Shown here piece by piece: positions 8,286 through 15,215 of a stretch of DNA of 64,000 nt. The DNA comes from Bradyrhizobium erythrophlei (lineage in GTDB: Bacteria; Pseudomonadota; Alphaproteobacteria; Rhizobiales; Xanthobacteraceae), in NCBI GenBank assembly GCA_900129675.1, contig FSRD01000001.1, positions 5,755,501 through 5,819,500 of the forward strand. The letters run 5' to 3'. The translations under genes were made by a program, and so were the position numbers. The stretch's first letter is position 1, and each line of letters starts with the position of its first letter. Below the pieces are notes generated by a model, which worked only from the letters and a program-made list of their open reading frames with translations, had not been told where the DNA came from and ran no database searches.

Positions 8286-8299
8286 TTGATCTAGATCAA
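8286..8299. promoter_or_regulatory. FixK/FNR-type operator upstream of the deaminase gene
   Basis: TTGATCTAGATCAA is a perfect palindrome matching the FNR/FixK consensus TTGAT-N4-ATCAA. It lies 49 bases before a possible 46-codon frame and 177 bases before the deaminase start. An activator here would place transcription start roughly 40 bases downstream, near 8333. Confidence 0.7.
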
Positions 8300-8347
8300 C
8301 GGAACCAATCGTTTGCCTGCTGTTAAATAGCACGTGCGTTTGGGGAA

Positions 8348-8488
8348 ATGGCCGCCGCAAGTCCGAAGGACTTTCTGGTCATTCACCCCTCTGACCACCC
8401 CTCGGTGATCAATGAGTTAGACGAATCAGCAGTTTCCAAGCGTGAGCAGCCAGAGGGGACTGCTCGTCAATTCGGATGGATCAGCTGA
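8348..8488 (+). CDS. Possible 46-residue leader protein
   Basis: The frame encodes MAAASPKDFLVIHPSDHPSV and continues to GWIS, overlapping the deaminase start by 13 bases. It begins just downstream of where a FixK-activated transcript would start, with GGGGAA ahead of the ATG. The overlap would allow translational coupling. I recognise no family; it may be chance. Confidence 0.3.
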   Translation: MAAASPKDFLVIHPSDHPSVINELDESAVSKREQPEGTARQFGWIS

Positions 8489-9180
8489 CGCTCATGAACA
8501 GGCCGGAAACTTACCTTCAAGATTTGCAAATGATGAAGCGATGCCTTGAACTCGCTCAACATGGAGCGAAGAAGGGAGAGCTGCCGTTCGGCGCCGTAAT
8601 CGTTTCTGGAGGACACGTCATTGCCGAGGCAACAAATTGCGTTTCATCGGAGAGCGACGTGACGCGACACGCGGAGCTCGTGGCGCTTTCCGAAGCACAA
8701 AAGGTCCTGAAACGAAAGCGTCTGCAGGATTGTACCTTGTATTCGATCGTTGAGCCCTGCCCGATGTGTTCGTTTCCTGCAAGAGAGGCGCGGATTGGTC
8801 GGGTGGTGTTCGCGCTTTCCTCTCCTGTGATGGGAGGATATTCGAAATGGGACGTGCTTAAGGACGACGATTTATCGAACAAACTGCCTGAGGTTTTTGG
8901 ACCACCACCGGAAATCGTCTCCGGCCTGTTGTCAGCGCAGGCTGAGCAGGTCTGGAGGCAGTGGAACCCACTCGTCTGGCGCTTCATGAAACGAAGAGGT
9001 TGCTTTGGATCGGCGGCGGATCTGCCTGAGCGCCATGCGGCCGCGCCACGGCCCATGATTTCGTGGACCGCCTTGGCCACCTTTTTGGCTGCGCCGGCCC
9101 TTTTGGTGAGTAAAGCGTTCCTGCACTCGCGCGCGGGTTCGCGGCCAATCCCGAAGCTCGACCCGGAGTCCGACTCGTGA
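8476..9180 (+). CDS. Cytidine/deoxycytidylate-type nucleobase deaminase with C-terminal extension
   Basis: Residues 15-165 are a zinc-dependent deaminase domain: HAE at H65-E67 and PCPMC with C95 and C98, the metal-binding and proton-shuttle set. The ELPFGAVIV segment and the motif order point to the TadA / guanine-deaminase branch rather than free cytidine deaminases. The last 60 or so residues (after FMKRRGCFG) are low-complexity with a hydrophobic stretch and may come from fusion with foreign sequence. The 234-aa length exceeds the usual 150-170. A nucleoside-phosphorylase-like gene lies convergently next door. Confidence 0.8.
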   Translation: MDQLTLMNRPETYLQDLQMMKRCLELAQHGAKKGELPFGAVIVSGGHVIAEATNCVSSESDVTRHAELVALSEAQKVLKRKRLQDCTLYSIVEPCPMCSFPAREARIGRVVFALSSPVMGGYSKWDVLKDDDLSNKLPEVFGPPPEIVSGLLSAQAEQVWRQWNPLVWRFMKRRGCFGSAADLPERHAAAPRPMISWTALATFLAAPALLVSKAFLHSRAGSRPIPKLDPESDS

Positions 9181-9276
9181 GCGCGCTCGCGACGTCGCGC
9201 TTCGCATTCGTCTATCCCTGTTACGGCGAGAGCGGAATTCCAACGCCGCCGAGACGGCTTTGCTTCGATTCCTGGC

Positions 9277-9990
9277 CTACATTGGATACGCTGCGGGCGC
9301 TGAAGGAATCAGGCAGTTCAATGGCCGGCGTGAACGCAGGTGCGGGAAACCGAGGTGAGTTCCAAGCCGTTGTTTGGCACTGCGCAAGGCCAGCACCGCA
9401 ATAACAGCGTCAATAGCTAGCCGGCTAAGGCTGGGAAGTTGCCGTGGATCTTTAAGAACTGAACCTCCAATTTTACGCAGTCCAGGCTTACCTGCCGGTC
9501 CGATGTTTATGAGCGCTGCTCTCGGAAGAATTCGATGGGCAGGATTTAGAACAACGCGACAAGCAGCAAAGGGAATTCTGAATTCGGCAGCAATTCGGGC
9601 CACGATTTGCGACTCCATATCGGCCGCGACAGCCCCGGTGGTGGCATGGAAGTCCTGTCTCTGCTCAAAACTTGTGATGGGGGAAGCCACTCCAGCAATC
9701 GGAGAGTAGCCAGAGCCCGGGATCATCCGAAGGAGTTCCTCGGCCCAGAGGAGGTCACTTGGATAAGCTTCACCTTTCCCGGCAAACACCGACGAAGCGA
9801 TAACAACCTTGCCCGGTCGAAGCTTCGGATCTAGCCCGCCGCATACGCCGAAGCTTATAACGCCGCGCGCACCCTGTCGGATGGCGTCACGTAGAAGAAA
9901 GGCGGTCCGGTCACCATCAGCGATCATCGCTGCCGTCCCGGCTATTCTGGCCTCAATTGCTAGTCCAACAACGGCGATCACAGCCTTCAT
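9277..9990 (-). CDS. Nucleoside-phosphorylase-like protein (HpnG-like)
   Basis: From the ATG at 9990 the 237-residue protein begins MKAVIAVVGLAIEARIAG, typical of the nucleoside phosphorylase / MTA-SAH nucleosidase superfamily. GVISFGVCGGLDPKLRPGKVV gives the GxxGGL-type phosphate/sugar element, and ADMESQIVARIAAEF carries the Met-Glu pair that binds ribose. It most resembles hopanoid-associated phosphorylase HpnG, but no other hopanoid gene is visible, so a salvage role beside the deaminase is equally possible. The C-terminal 25 residues look atypical and may be foreign. Confidence 0.7.
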   Translation of the reverse strand: MKAVIAVVGLAIEARIAGTAAMIADGDRTAFLLRDAIRQGARGVISFGVCGGLDPKLRPGKVVIASSVFAGKGEAYPSDLLWAEELLRMIPGSGYSPIAGVASPITSFEQRQDFHATTGAVAADMESQIVARIAAEFRIPFAACRVVLNPAHRILPRAALINIGPAGKPGLRKIGGSVLKDPRQLPSLSRLAIDAVIAVLALRSAKQRLGTHLGFPHLRSRRPLNCLIPSAPAAYPM

Positions 9991-10161
9991 GTCGGGGGCG
10001 CCAGTCTGATCCTCCTCTGCCTCATTTACGGTCACAAGCAGGGTCATCGCAGGCCTTCTGAATCGAAAGTGTCTCTAGATTTAGCTTGCGATCCGAAAGA
10101 AGGTAACTTGCGGGGCTGTGCGTTTCTGCGAAATCTATGCGGGTGTGCTTTCGCGGTCACT

Positions 10162-10187
10162 AATCGTGGATCAGGAATCGTGGATCA
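10162..10187. repeat. Short tandem repeat at the end of a gene fragment
   Basis: AATCGTGGATCAGG occurs twice in direct succession; the second copy supplies the stop codon of the truncated frame at 10185. It is probably a slippage product at a junction. Confidence 0.6.
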
Positions 10188-10475
10188 GGCAAACAGCGCC
10201 GCCCGCTCGGTTATTTTCAGGTAAGTGCCGCTCTCGTGCCGCCACAGCCAGCCGAGAGCGACGGCGCGCTCGATACCGGCGCGGAACTGCTCGCCACTGC
10301 CGGCAGCCGTCAGAAATGGCTCATTGACGCGTTCGATGAAGATACGGCCATCCTGCACCGCTTCGACGCCGTTCGCGGTCTCGACGATCCCGCGCGCGGC
10401 GGAATCGGGATCGGAGAAGGGTTGCCGCTCGACGAATTTCAGGCTGCCATCGTGATCTCGAGTGTGCCTCGAGCA
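10185..10475 (-). pseudogene. C-terminal fragment of a conserved hypothetical protein
   Basis: The minus strand reads DHDGSLKFVERQPFSDPDSA and on to TERAALFA followed by TGA, a well-behaved protein-like sequence of about 95 residues with no start codon. Its N-terminus is missing because the frame abuts the broken integrase at about 10470. The tail pattern (HESGTY...FA) reminds me of a Bradyrhizobium family of unknown function. Confidence 0.6.
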
Positions 10476-11022
10476 GAAGCTGGACGGCCCTGAGATTGCC
10501 AGACCGCTGGCAGATCAGGGTAGCCGTTGTCCGTCGTAGTGAATGCGTCCCGAACAGCCTTGGGTCCAGCCCGATGCTTCCGATCCACTGCGATACGAGT
10601 CGCGCATATTGGCGGGTTGTCATACCGCGGTCAGGGCCACGACGCCCGGTGAACAAGAACTCGCCGGACCGTTTGCCGGTGGCCCTTAGATAATCGTCGA
10701 CCGCCTGTCGGGTCTGCTCGCTCAATTCAAATCTGACGGGCCGCCCGGTTTTCTTCTGCCGGACCGTTGCGCGATCCGCCGTGTATCCGCCAGCGGCGAC
10801 ATCTTCGACCCGGATGGCGACGACATCACAGCCACGAAGCTTACTGTCTATTGCCAGATTGAACATGGCCAGGTCGCGAGCGCGGCCCTCGATCTCAAGC
10901 TTTGTCCGGATCGACCAGACATGTTTGGGTCGCAGCGGTGGCTTTTCCCCGGTGAGCTTTCCATTATTCCACGGCATTCGCTTGGGCTCAGGGGTAGCAT
11001 TCACTTGATCCTGCATGGCCAT
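10476..11022 (-). pseudogene. Truncated tyrosine recombinase (phage-type integrase)
   Basis: The ATG at 11022 follows CGAGGAGT. The protein reads as a small tyrosine recombinase with the first catalytic Arg region (DSKLRGCDVVAIRVEDV) and the HxxR box (GTHSLRRT). After AVQLLLE the expected active-site region (normally like GHTKIESTVRYLG) is gone. The frame runs instead into unrelated DNA out of frame, so the catalytic Tyr is absent. The integrase is dead and marks one edge of the accessory region. Confidence 0.8.
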
Positions 11023-11287
11023 ACTCCTCGGCTCGGTTAAGAGACGAGAAGCATGTGCCACAGGATCAGGCGTTGGAATCAGGTCGGTTTTCGGGCCAAA
11101 GCAGACTTCGCGTAGGGCGTGGCGGCAAACAGCATGTAGCCAATGACCCAAACAGGACATGGCGCCGCGCCACCTATACAGCATGTCAGGAGCGAAATAG
11201 CCTATACTGGGTTCCAGCCGCGCCAATCGCGGCCAAGGGATTACGCGTGGCTAACAAGCCCAACCTTGGTTTGGGAGTGACCGCCAG

Positions 11288-13009
11288 ATGAAGCATTGGA
11301 TTCACTGGCTGCCCGGGCTCGACACTCTCCGTCGATATGAGACAGCGTGGCTTCCGCACGATATCTTCGCCGGGATCGTCCTCGCGACAATGCTGGTCCC
11401 GGTTGGAATTGCCTACGCGGTGGCATCGGGTTTGCCTGGCATCTATGGTTTGTACGCAACAATTGTGCCGTTGCTGGTCTACGCGCTCTTCGGCCCAAGC
11501 CGCATCCTCGTCCTGGGTCCGGACTCGGCGCTGGCAGGGGTGATCCTGGGCGTCGTCACTCCGCTGTCTGGCGGTGATCCCCTGCGGGCCGCGACGCTGG
11601 CCGGCATGATGGCGATCGTCTCGGGGATGGTATGCATCCTGGCTGGTATCGTGCGCCTGGGTTTTGTGACTGAGCTTCTCTCCAAGCCGATACGCCACGG
11701 GTATATGAACGGAATTGCGTTGACCGTGTTGATCAGCCAACTGCCAAAGCTCTTCGGTTTCTCTATTGAGAGCGAAGGACCCTTGCGGAGCTTATGGGCG
11801 ATCGCCAGCGCGATCCTTGAAGGGCGGACAAATTGGGTAGCGTTTGGGATTGGGCTCGCCACGTTGATAGTTATCCTGCTTCTCAAGAACAGCAAGCGAA
11901 TGCCCGGCATTCTGATTGCGGTCGTTGGGGCGACGGTCGTCGTCGGTGCGCTGGATCTCGGGGCGCTTTACGGCGTGAAGGTCCTGGGTCCTCTTCCTGA
12001 GGGTCTGCCGGGTTTCGTTGTTCCCTGGATCGGCTACGGCGATATTTTCCCGGTGCTGATCGGCGGTTGTGCAATAGCGCTGGTATCATTTGCCGATACT
12101 AGCGTGCTTTCACGTGCCTATGCCGCACGATTGGGGTCTCGGGTCGATGCCAACCAGGAGATGGTGGGGCTCGGCGCCGCCAATCTAGCGACAGGCTTTT
12201 TTCAAGGTTTCCCGATCAGCAGCAGCAGTTCGCGTACGCCCGTTGCGGAAGCCGCCGGCGCCTGCACTCAACTCACCAGCGTCGTTGGCGCGCTTGCCAT
12301 CGCCTTGCTTTTGCTGGCCGCACCAAATCTCCTTCGGCATTTGCCCACCGCCGCATTGGCCGCTGTGGTCATCGCCGCGGCGATCGGCTTGATTGAGGTC
12401 GCCGACCTCAAACGAATCTATCGCATTCAGCGGTGGGAATTCTGGCTAGCGATCGTCTGCTTTGTCGGCGTAGCAGTGCTCGGAGTGATTCCAGGAATAG
12501 GTCTCGCCATCGGCATCGCCATCGCCGAGTTTCTATGGGACGCTTGGCGCCCACACTCCGCCGTTTTGGGTCGCGCCCACGGTGTCAAAGGTTATCACGA
12601 CATCACCAGATATCCGGACGCACGGCGGATCCCCGGGCTGGTCCTGTTTCGGTGGGATGCGCCTCTGTTCTTCGCCAATGCTGAATTCTTCAAGGAACGT
12701 GTCCTGGATGCCGTGGCGACATCGCCGCCACCCGTACGCTGGCTGGTCGTTGCAGCGGAGCCGGTCACCAGCGTAGACGTCACAGCCTGCGACATGGTTG
12801 CAGAATTGGATCAGGCGTTGCACGCGCAGGGCATCGAATTGTGTTTTGCCGAACTCAAAGATCCCGTGAAGGACAAGCTGAAAAGATTTGGCTTGTTCGA
12901 GCAGCTTGGCGAGAATTACTTCTTCCCAACCATCGGCGTAGCCGTTTCTCACTATCTCGAAACCAACAATGTGGAGTGGGAGGACTGGGAGGACCAAACC
13001 AAAGGCTAG
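11288..13009 (+). CDS. SulP-family sulfate/anion permease with STAS domain
   Basis: This intact 573-residue protein has 10-12 transmembrane helices over residues 1-410, including the SulP signature region near AVASGLPGIYGLYATIVPLLVY, and FFQGFPISSSSSRTPVAEAAG in the transport core. A cytoplasmic STAS domain follows from about residue 440 (GLVLFRWDAPLFFANAEFF) to 555. SulP proteins import sulfate, bicarbonate or other anions by symport. The neighbouring arylsulfatase remnant suggests sulfate was the substrate here. The gene stands between an integrase scar and an intron fragment, so it was probably acquired by transfer. Confidence 0.9.
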   Translation: MKHWIHWLPGLDTLRRYETAWLPHDIFAGIVLATMLVPVGIAYAVASGLPGIYGLYATIVPLLVYALFGPSRILVLGPDSALAGVILGVVTPLSGGDPLRAATLAGMMAIVSGMVCILAGIVRLGFVTELLSKPIRHGYMNGIALTVLISQLPKLFGFSIESEGPLRSLWAIASAILEGRTNWVAFGIGLATLIVILLLKNSKRMPGILIAVVGATVVVGALDLGALYGVKVLGPLPEGLPGFVVPWIGYGDIFPVLIGGCAIALVSFADTSVLSRAYAARLGSRVDANQEMVGLGAANLATGFFQGFPISSSSSRTPVAEAAGACTQLTSVVGALAIALLLLAAPNLLRHLPTAALAAVVIAAAIGLIEVADLKRIYRIQRWEFWLAIVCFVGVAVLGVIPGIGLAIGIAIAEFLWDAWRPHSAVLGRAHGVKGYHDITRYPDARRIPGLVLFRWDAPLFFANAEFFKERVLDAVATSPPPVRWLVVAAEPVTSVDVTACDMVAELDQALHAQGIELCFAELKDPVKDKLKRFGLFEQLGENYFFPTIGVAVSHYLETNNVEWEDWEDQTKG

Positions 13010-13060
13010 AGGTCATATGCCGGGTTTGAATACAATCGCGGATTGACTTCCGCTCTTGGC

Positions 13061-13304
13061 GTGCGCCGTGCAAAGGCGGCGCTTTCCAGTGGGTGCAAGC
13101 CCCACCCGGCAACCGCTCCAGCCGAAAGCAATCGGAGCAGTCATGGAGGTAACGACGTGGCTGAAGCCTTCGATTAGCGTGTCACGAATTGGTGACAGCG
13201 CGAGTGTGCAGGCCGCAACGCGAGTGAACGTCGAGCAAGCCTCGAAAAGGAAGATGTGTAGGCCGATCCGACTGCCATATCGGGGAAGGCTGAAACAGCT
13301 GGGT
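13061..13304 (+). mobile_element. 5' fragment of a group II intron (domain I only)
   Basis: The segment starts GTGCGCC, the usual group II intron 5' end. It continues with GGTGCAAGCCCCACCCGG-type stems, a GAAAG-capped hairpin (CTCCAGCC/GGAGCAG), and the run GTGAACGTCGAGCAAGCCTC typical of domain I in proteobacterial introns. After about 13304 the similarity stops; there is no reverse-transcriptase frame and no domain V/VI. It is therefore a truncated, non-functional copy. The call is by pattern memory and needs a covariance-model check. Confidence 0.6.
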
Positions 13305-13413
13305 CATCGTTTTTGTGCGAAACGATGAGGTCCCTCACATAGCCGCGCGTAAGACGCATCAGCGGCTCTAAGAATTTTCGTTCGCCACCCGAAAAAGACT
13401 TTTGCAACAATAT

Positions 13414-13512
13414 CGGTACCTTTGAGACATCCCGGCAGCCGCTTGGCATGTCTGCTTACCGGGGAAGACCGGAAGTGGCCGGTGCACGGTCAAAACGTCG
13501 CTAATGACCCAA
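13414..13512. repeat. Dispersed degenerate repeat, copy A
   Basis: It contains ACCTTTGAGACATCCCG, then CATGTCTGCTTACCGGGGA, GACCGGAAGTGGCCGG and TGACCCAAGG. The same order of blocks recurs at 19051 (copy B) and more weakly at 22709 (copy C). It lies just upstream of the FixK box of the sulfatase gene. Confidence 0.65.
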
Positions 13513-13524
13513 GGCGGGCATCCC

Positions 13525-13538
13525 TTGATCTAGATCAA
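13525..13538. promoter_or_regulatory. FixK/FNR-type operator upstream of the arylsulfatase gene
   Basis: TTGATCTAGATCAA is identical in all 14 bases to the site at 8286. It lies 120 bases before the arylsulfatase start at 13658, a plausible distance for an activated promoter with a short leader. Confidence 0.7.
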
Positions 13539-13941
13539 CCCGGATGAGAGCCATTCCGTTTTCCCTACGCCTCAGTGTCTCTCAAAGGGTCCAAACGACC
13601 TCACTTAAAGTGCACCCGGTCTATTTGGGCTCAGCAATAAGATCGAGGGAGCGAACCATGAGTGCGACGAGAAGCATCTGGCTCGGGCTATTAGCATCTT
13701 CTGCCTTCGCAACAATTATGTCAGGTCTGCCGGCGGCCGCACAACAGATAACGGGCACACCGGGTTCACCCGGCGCCACGTCGACGATTGACGGAAAGTA
13801 TCTTCCGCCGCCGCCGCCGAAGTTCGGCGGCGACATCAACCTTCAGGCCAGCCAGTCAAAACCGTTTTGGCCCGCCCGCGTGGTGCCGCCCAAGGGGGCG
13901 CCCAACGTGCTCCTGATCATGACTGACGACCAGGGTTATGG

Positions 13942-13951
13942 AGTTTCGGGG
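13942..13951. repeat. Target-site duplication, left copy
   Basis: AGTTTCGGGG immediately precedes the left inverted repeat of the ISAs1 element and is repeated exactly after its right end. Confidence 0.9.
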
Positions 13952-15205
13952 CAGGGCAATCGGGTGAAGATATCCGTGACAAAAGGCTGAAGTGCTGAAT
14001 CTGTAGTCGTCCAGTGCGCCGCAGGAGGGGGACGATGATGGATTCCGAGGGGACACCGTTTGCAGAGGTTTCGGAGACGACGAGTTTTCTTCACCATTTC
14101 AGCGGGTTGCCGGATCATCGTCAGGCCGGCAAAGTGGATTATCCGCTCCCGGAAGTGCTGCTCCTGATTCTTCTGGCGGTTCTTGCGGGGGCGGAGGCGT
14201 TCACCGACATCGCGCGATTTGGCGAGCGGAAGATCGAGCTGCTGCGGCGGTTTCGGCCCTATGTGAACGGCACACCCTCGCATGATCATCTCGGCGATAT
14301 CTTTGCCACGCTCGACGCCCGCGCCTTCCAGCTTTGCTTCGTGGCTTGGGTGGCGGCGCTGACGAACACACCCGCCGAGGTCATCGCGATCGATGGCAAG
14401 ACGTCGCGGCGCTCGTATCAGACCAAGGGCTCGAAAGAGGCGATCCACATGGTCTCTGCCTTCGCCGCGCGGCAACGCATCGTTCTGGGCCAGGTGAAGG
14501 TGAACGAGAAGTCGAACGAGATCGTCGCCATCCCGGCGCTGCTCGACATGATGTCGATCGAGGGCGCAGTTGTGACGATCGATGCGATGGGCTGCCAACG
14601 CGACATCGCCACCAAAATCGTCGAGAAAAAGGCCGATTACATTGTCGCGCTGAAGGGCAATCAGGGAACCCTGCGCGAGGATGTCGAGGTTTTCGTCGAT
14701 GAGCAGAAAGCCTTGAAATACAGGGATGCCACGATCAGCACGCACGAAACGGTCGATGCGGATCACGGCCGTATCGAGACCCGAAACTACACGGTAATCC
14801 ACGATGTCGACTGGCTGCAGGCGCGCCACCAATGGCCGGGCCTGAACGCGGTTGTCGTGGTCGAAAGCCGGCGCGAAATCAACGGCAAGATCACCGACGA
14901 GACGCGCTTCTACATCACCTCGCTGGTGATGCCGGCCACCGCGGTCGGCCCGATGATCCGCGCGCACTGGGCCATCGAGAACTCCTTGCACTGGATCATG
15001 GACATGGTCTTTCGCGACGACGAATGCCGCGTCAGAACAGACAACGCCCCAGCCAACTTCGCAACCTGCCGGCACATCGCCTACAATCTCACCCGAAAGG
15101 CCCCAGGCAAGGATTCCATCCGCCTCCGGCGCAAAACCGCAGGATGGGACGACGAGTATCTCGCCAGCCTCATCGCCGCATGAAATCCTTCACCCGATTC
15201 CCCTG
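13952..15205 (+). mobile_element. ISAs1-family insertion sequence, intact, 1254 bp
   Basis: The ends are imperfect inverted repeats: left CAGGGCAATCGGGTGAAG, right (complement) CAGGGGAATCGGGTGAAG. Exact 10-bp target duplications flank it. Removing the IS plus one target copy restores the sulfatase frame exactly at the junction (codon ends at 13951 and resumes at 15216), so this was a simple recent insertion. Confidence 0.95.
14035..15183 (+). CDS. ISAs1-family transposase
   Basis: From the ATG at 14035 (after AGGAGGGG) the protein has about 382 residues. The N-terminal DDE_Tnp_1-associated region (SFLHHFSGLPDHRQAGKVDY, PLPEVLLLILLAVLAGAE) is followed by the catalytic core with Asp in VIAIDGKTSRRSY, Asp in VVTIDAMGCQRDIA, and Glu in RAHWAIENSLHWIMD. 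All three acidic residues and the full length are present, so the enzyme is probably active. The reading frame fills nearly the whole element. Confidence 0.95.
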   Translation: MMDSEGTPFAEVSETTSFLHHFSGLPDHRQAGKVDYPLPEVLLLILLAVLAGAEAFTDIARFGERKIELLRRFRPYVNGTPSHDHLGDIFATLDARAFQLCFVAWVAALTNTPAEVIAIDGKTSRRSYQTKGSKEAIHMVSAFAARQRIVLGQVKVNEKSNEIVAIPALLDMMSIEGAVVTIDAMGCQRDIATKIVEKKADYIVALKGNQGTLREDVEVFVDEQKALKYRDATISTHETVDADHGRIETRNYTVIHDVDWLQARHQWPGLNAVVVVESRREINGKITDETRFYITSLVMPATAVGPMIRAHWAIENSLHWIMDMVFRDDECRVRTDNAPANFATCRHIAYNLTRKAPGKDSIRLRRKTAGWDDEYLASLIAA

Positions 15206-15215
15206 AGTTTCGGGG
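15206..15215. repeat. Target-site duplication, right copy
   Basis: AGTTTCGGGG follows the right inverted repeat and is identical to 13942-13951. Confidence 0.9.

Larger units (their letters stand above)
7716..8347. other. Start of the accessory region: remnants only
   Basis: No intact gene is convincing here. A 32-codon frame at 7913-8011 has a good ribosome site (GGAGGTGGAGG) but no recognisable product. Remnants of an ABC binding-protein gene lie at 8003-8122, and a FixK/FNR palindrome lies at 8286. Confidence 0.5.
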
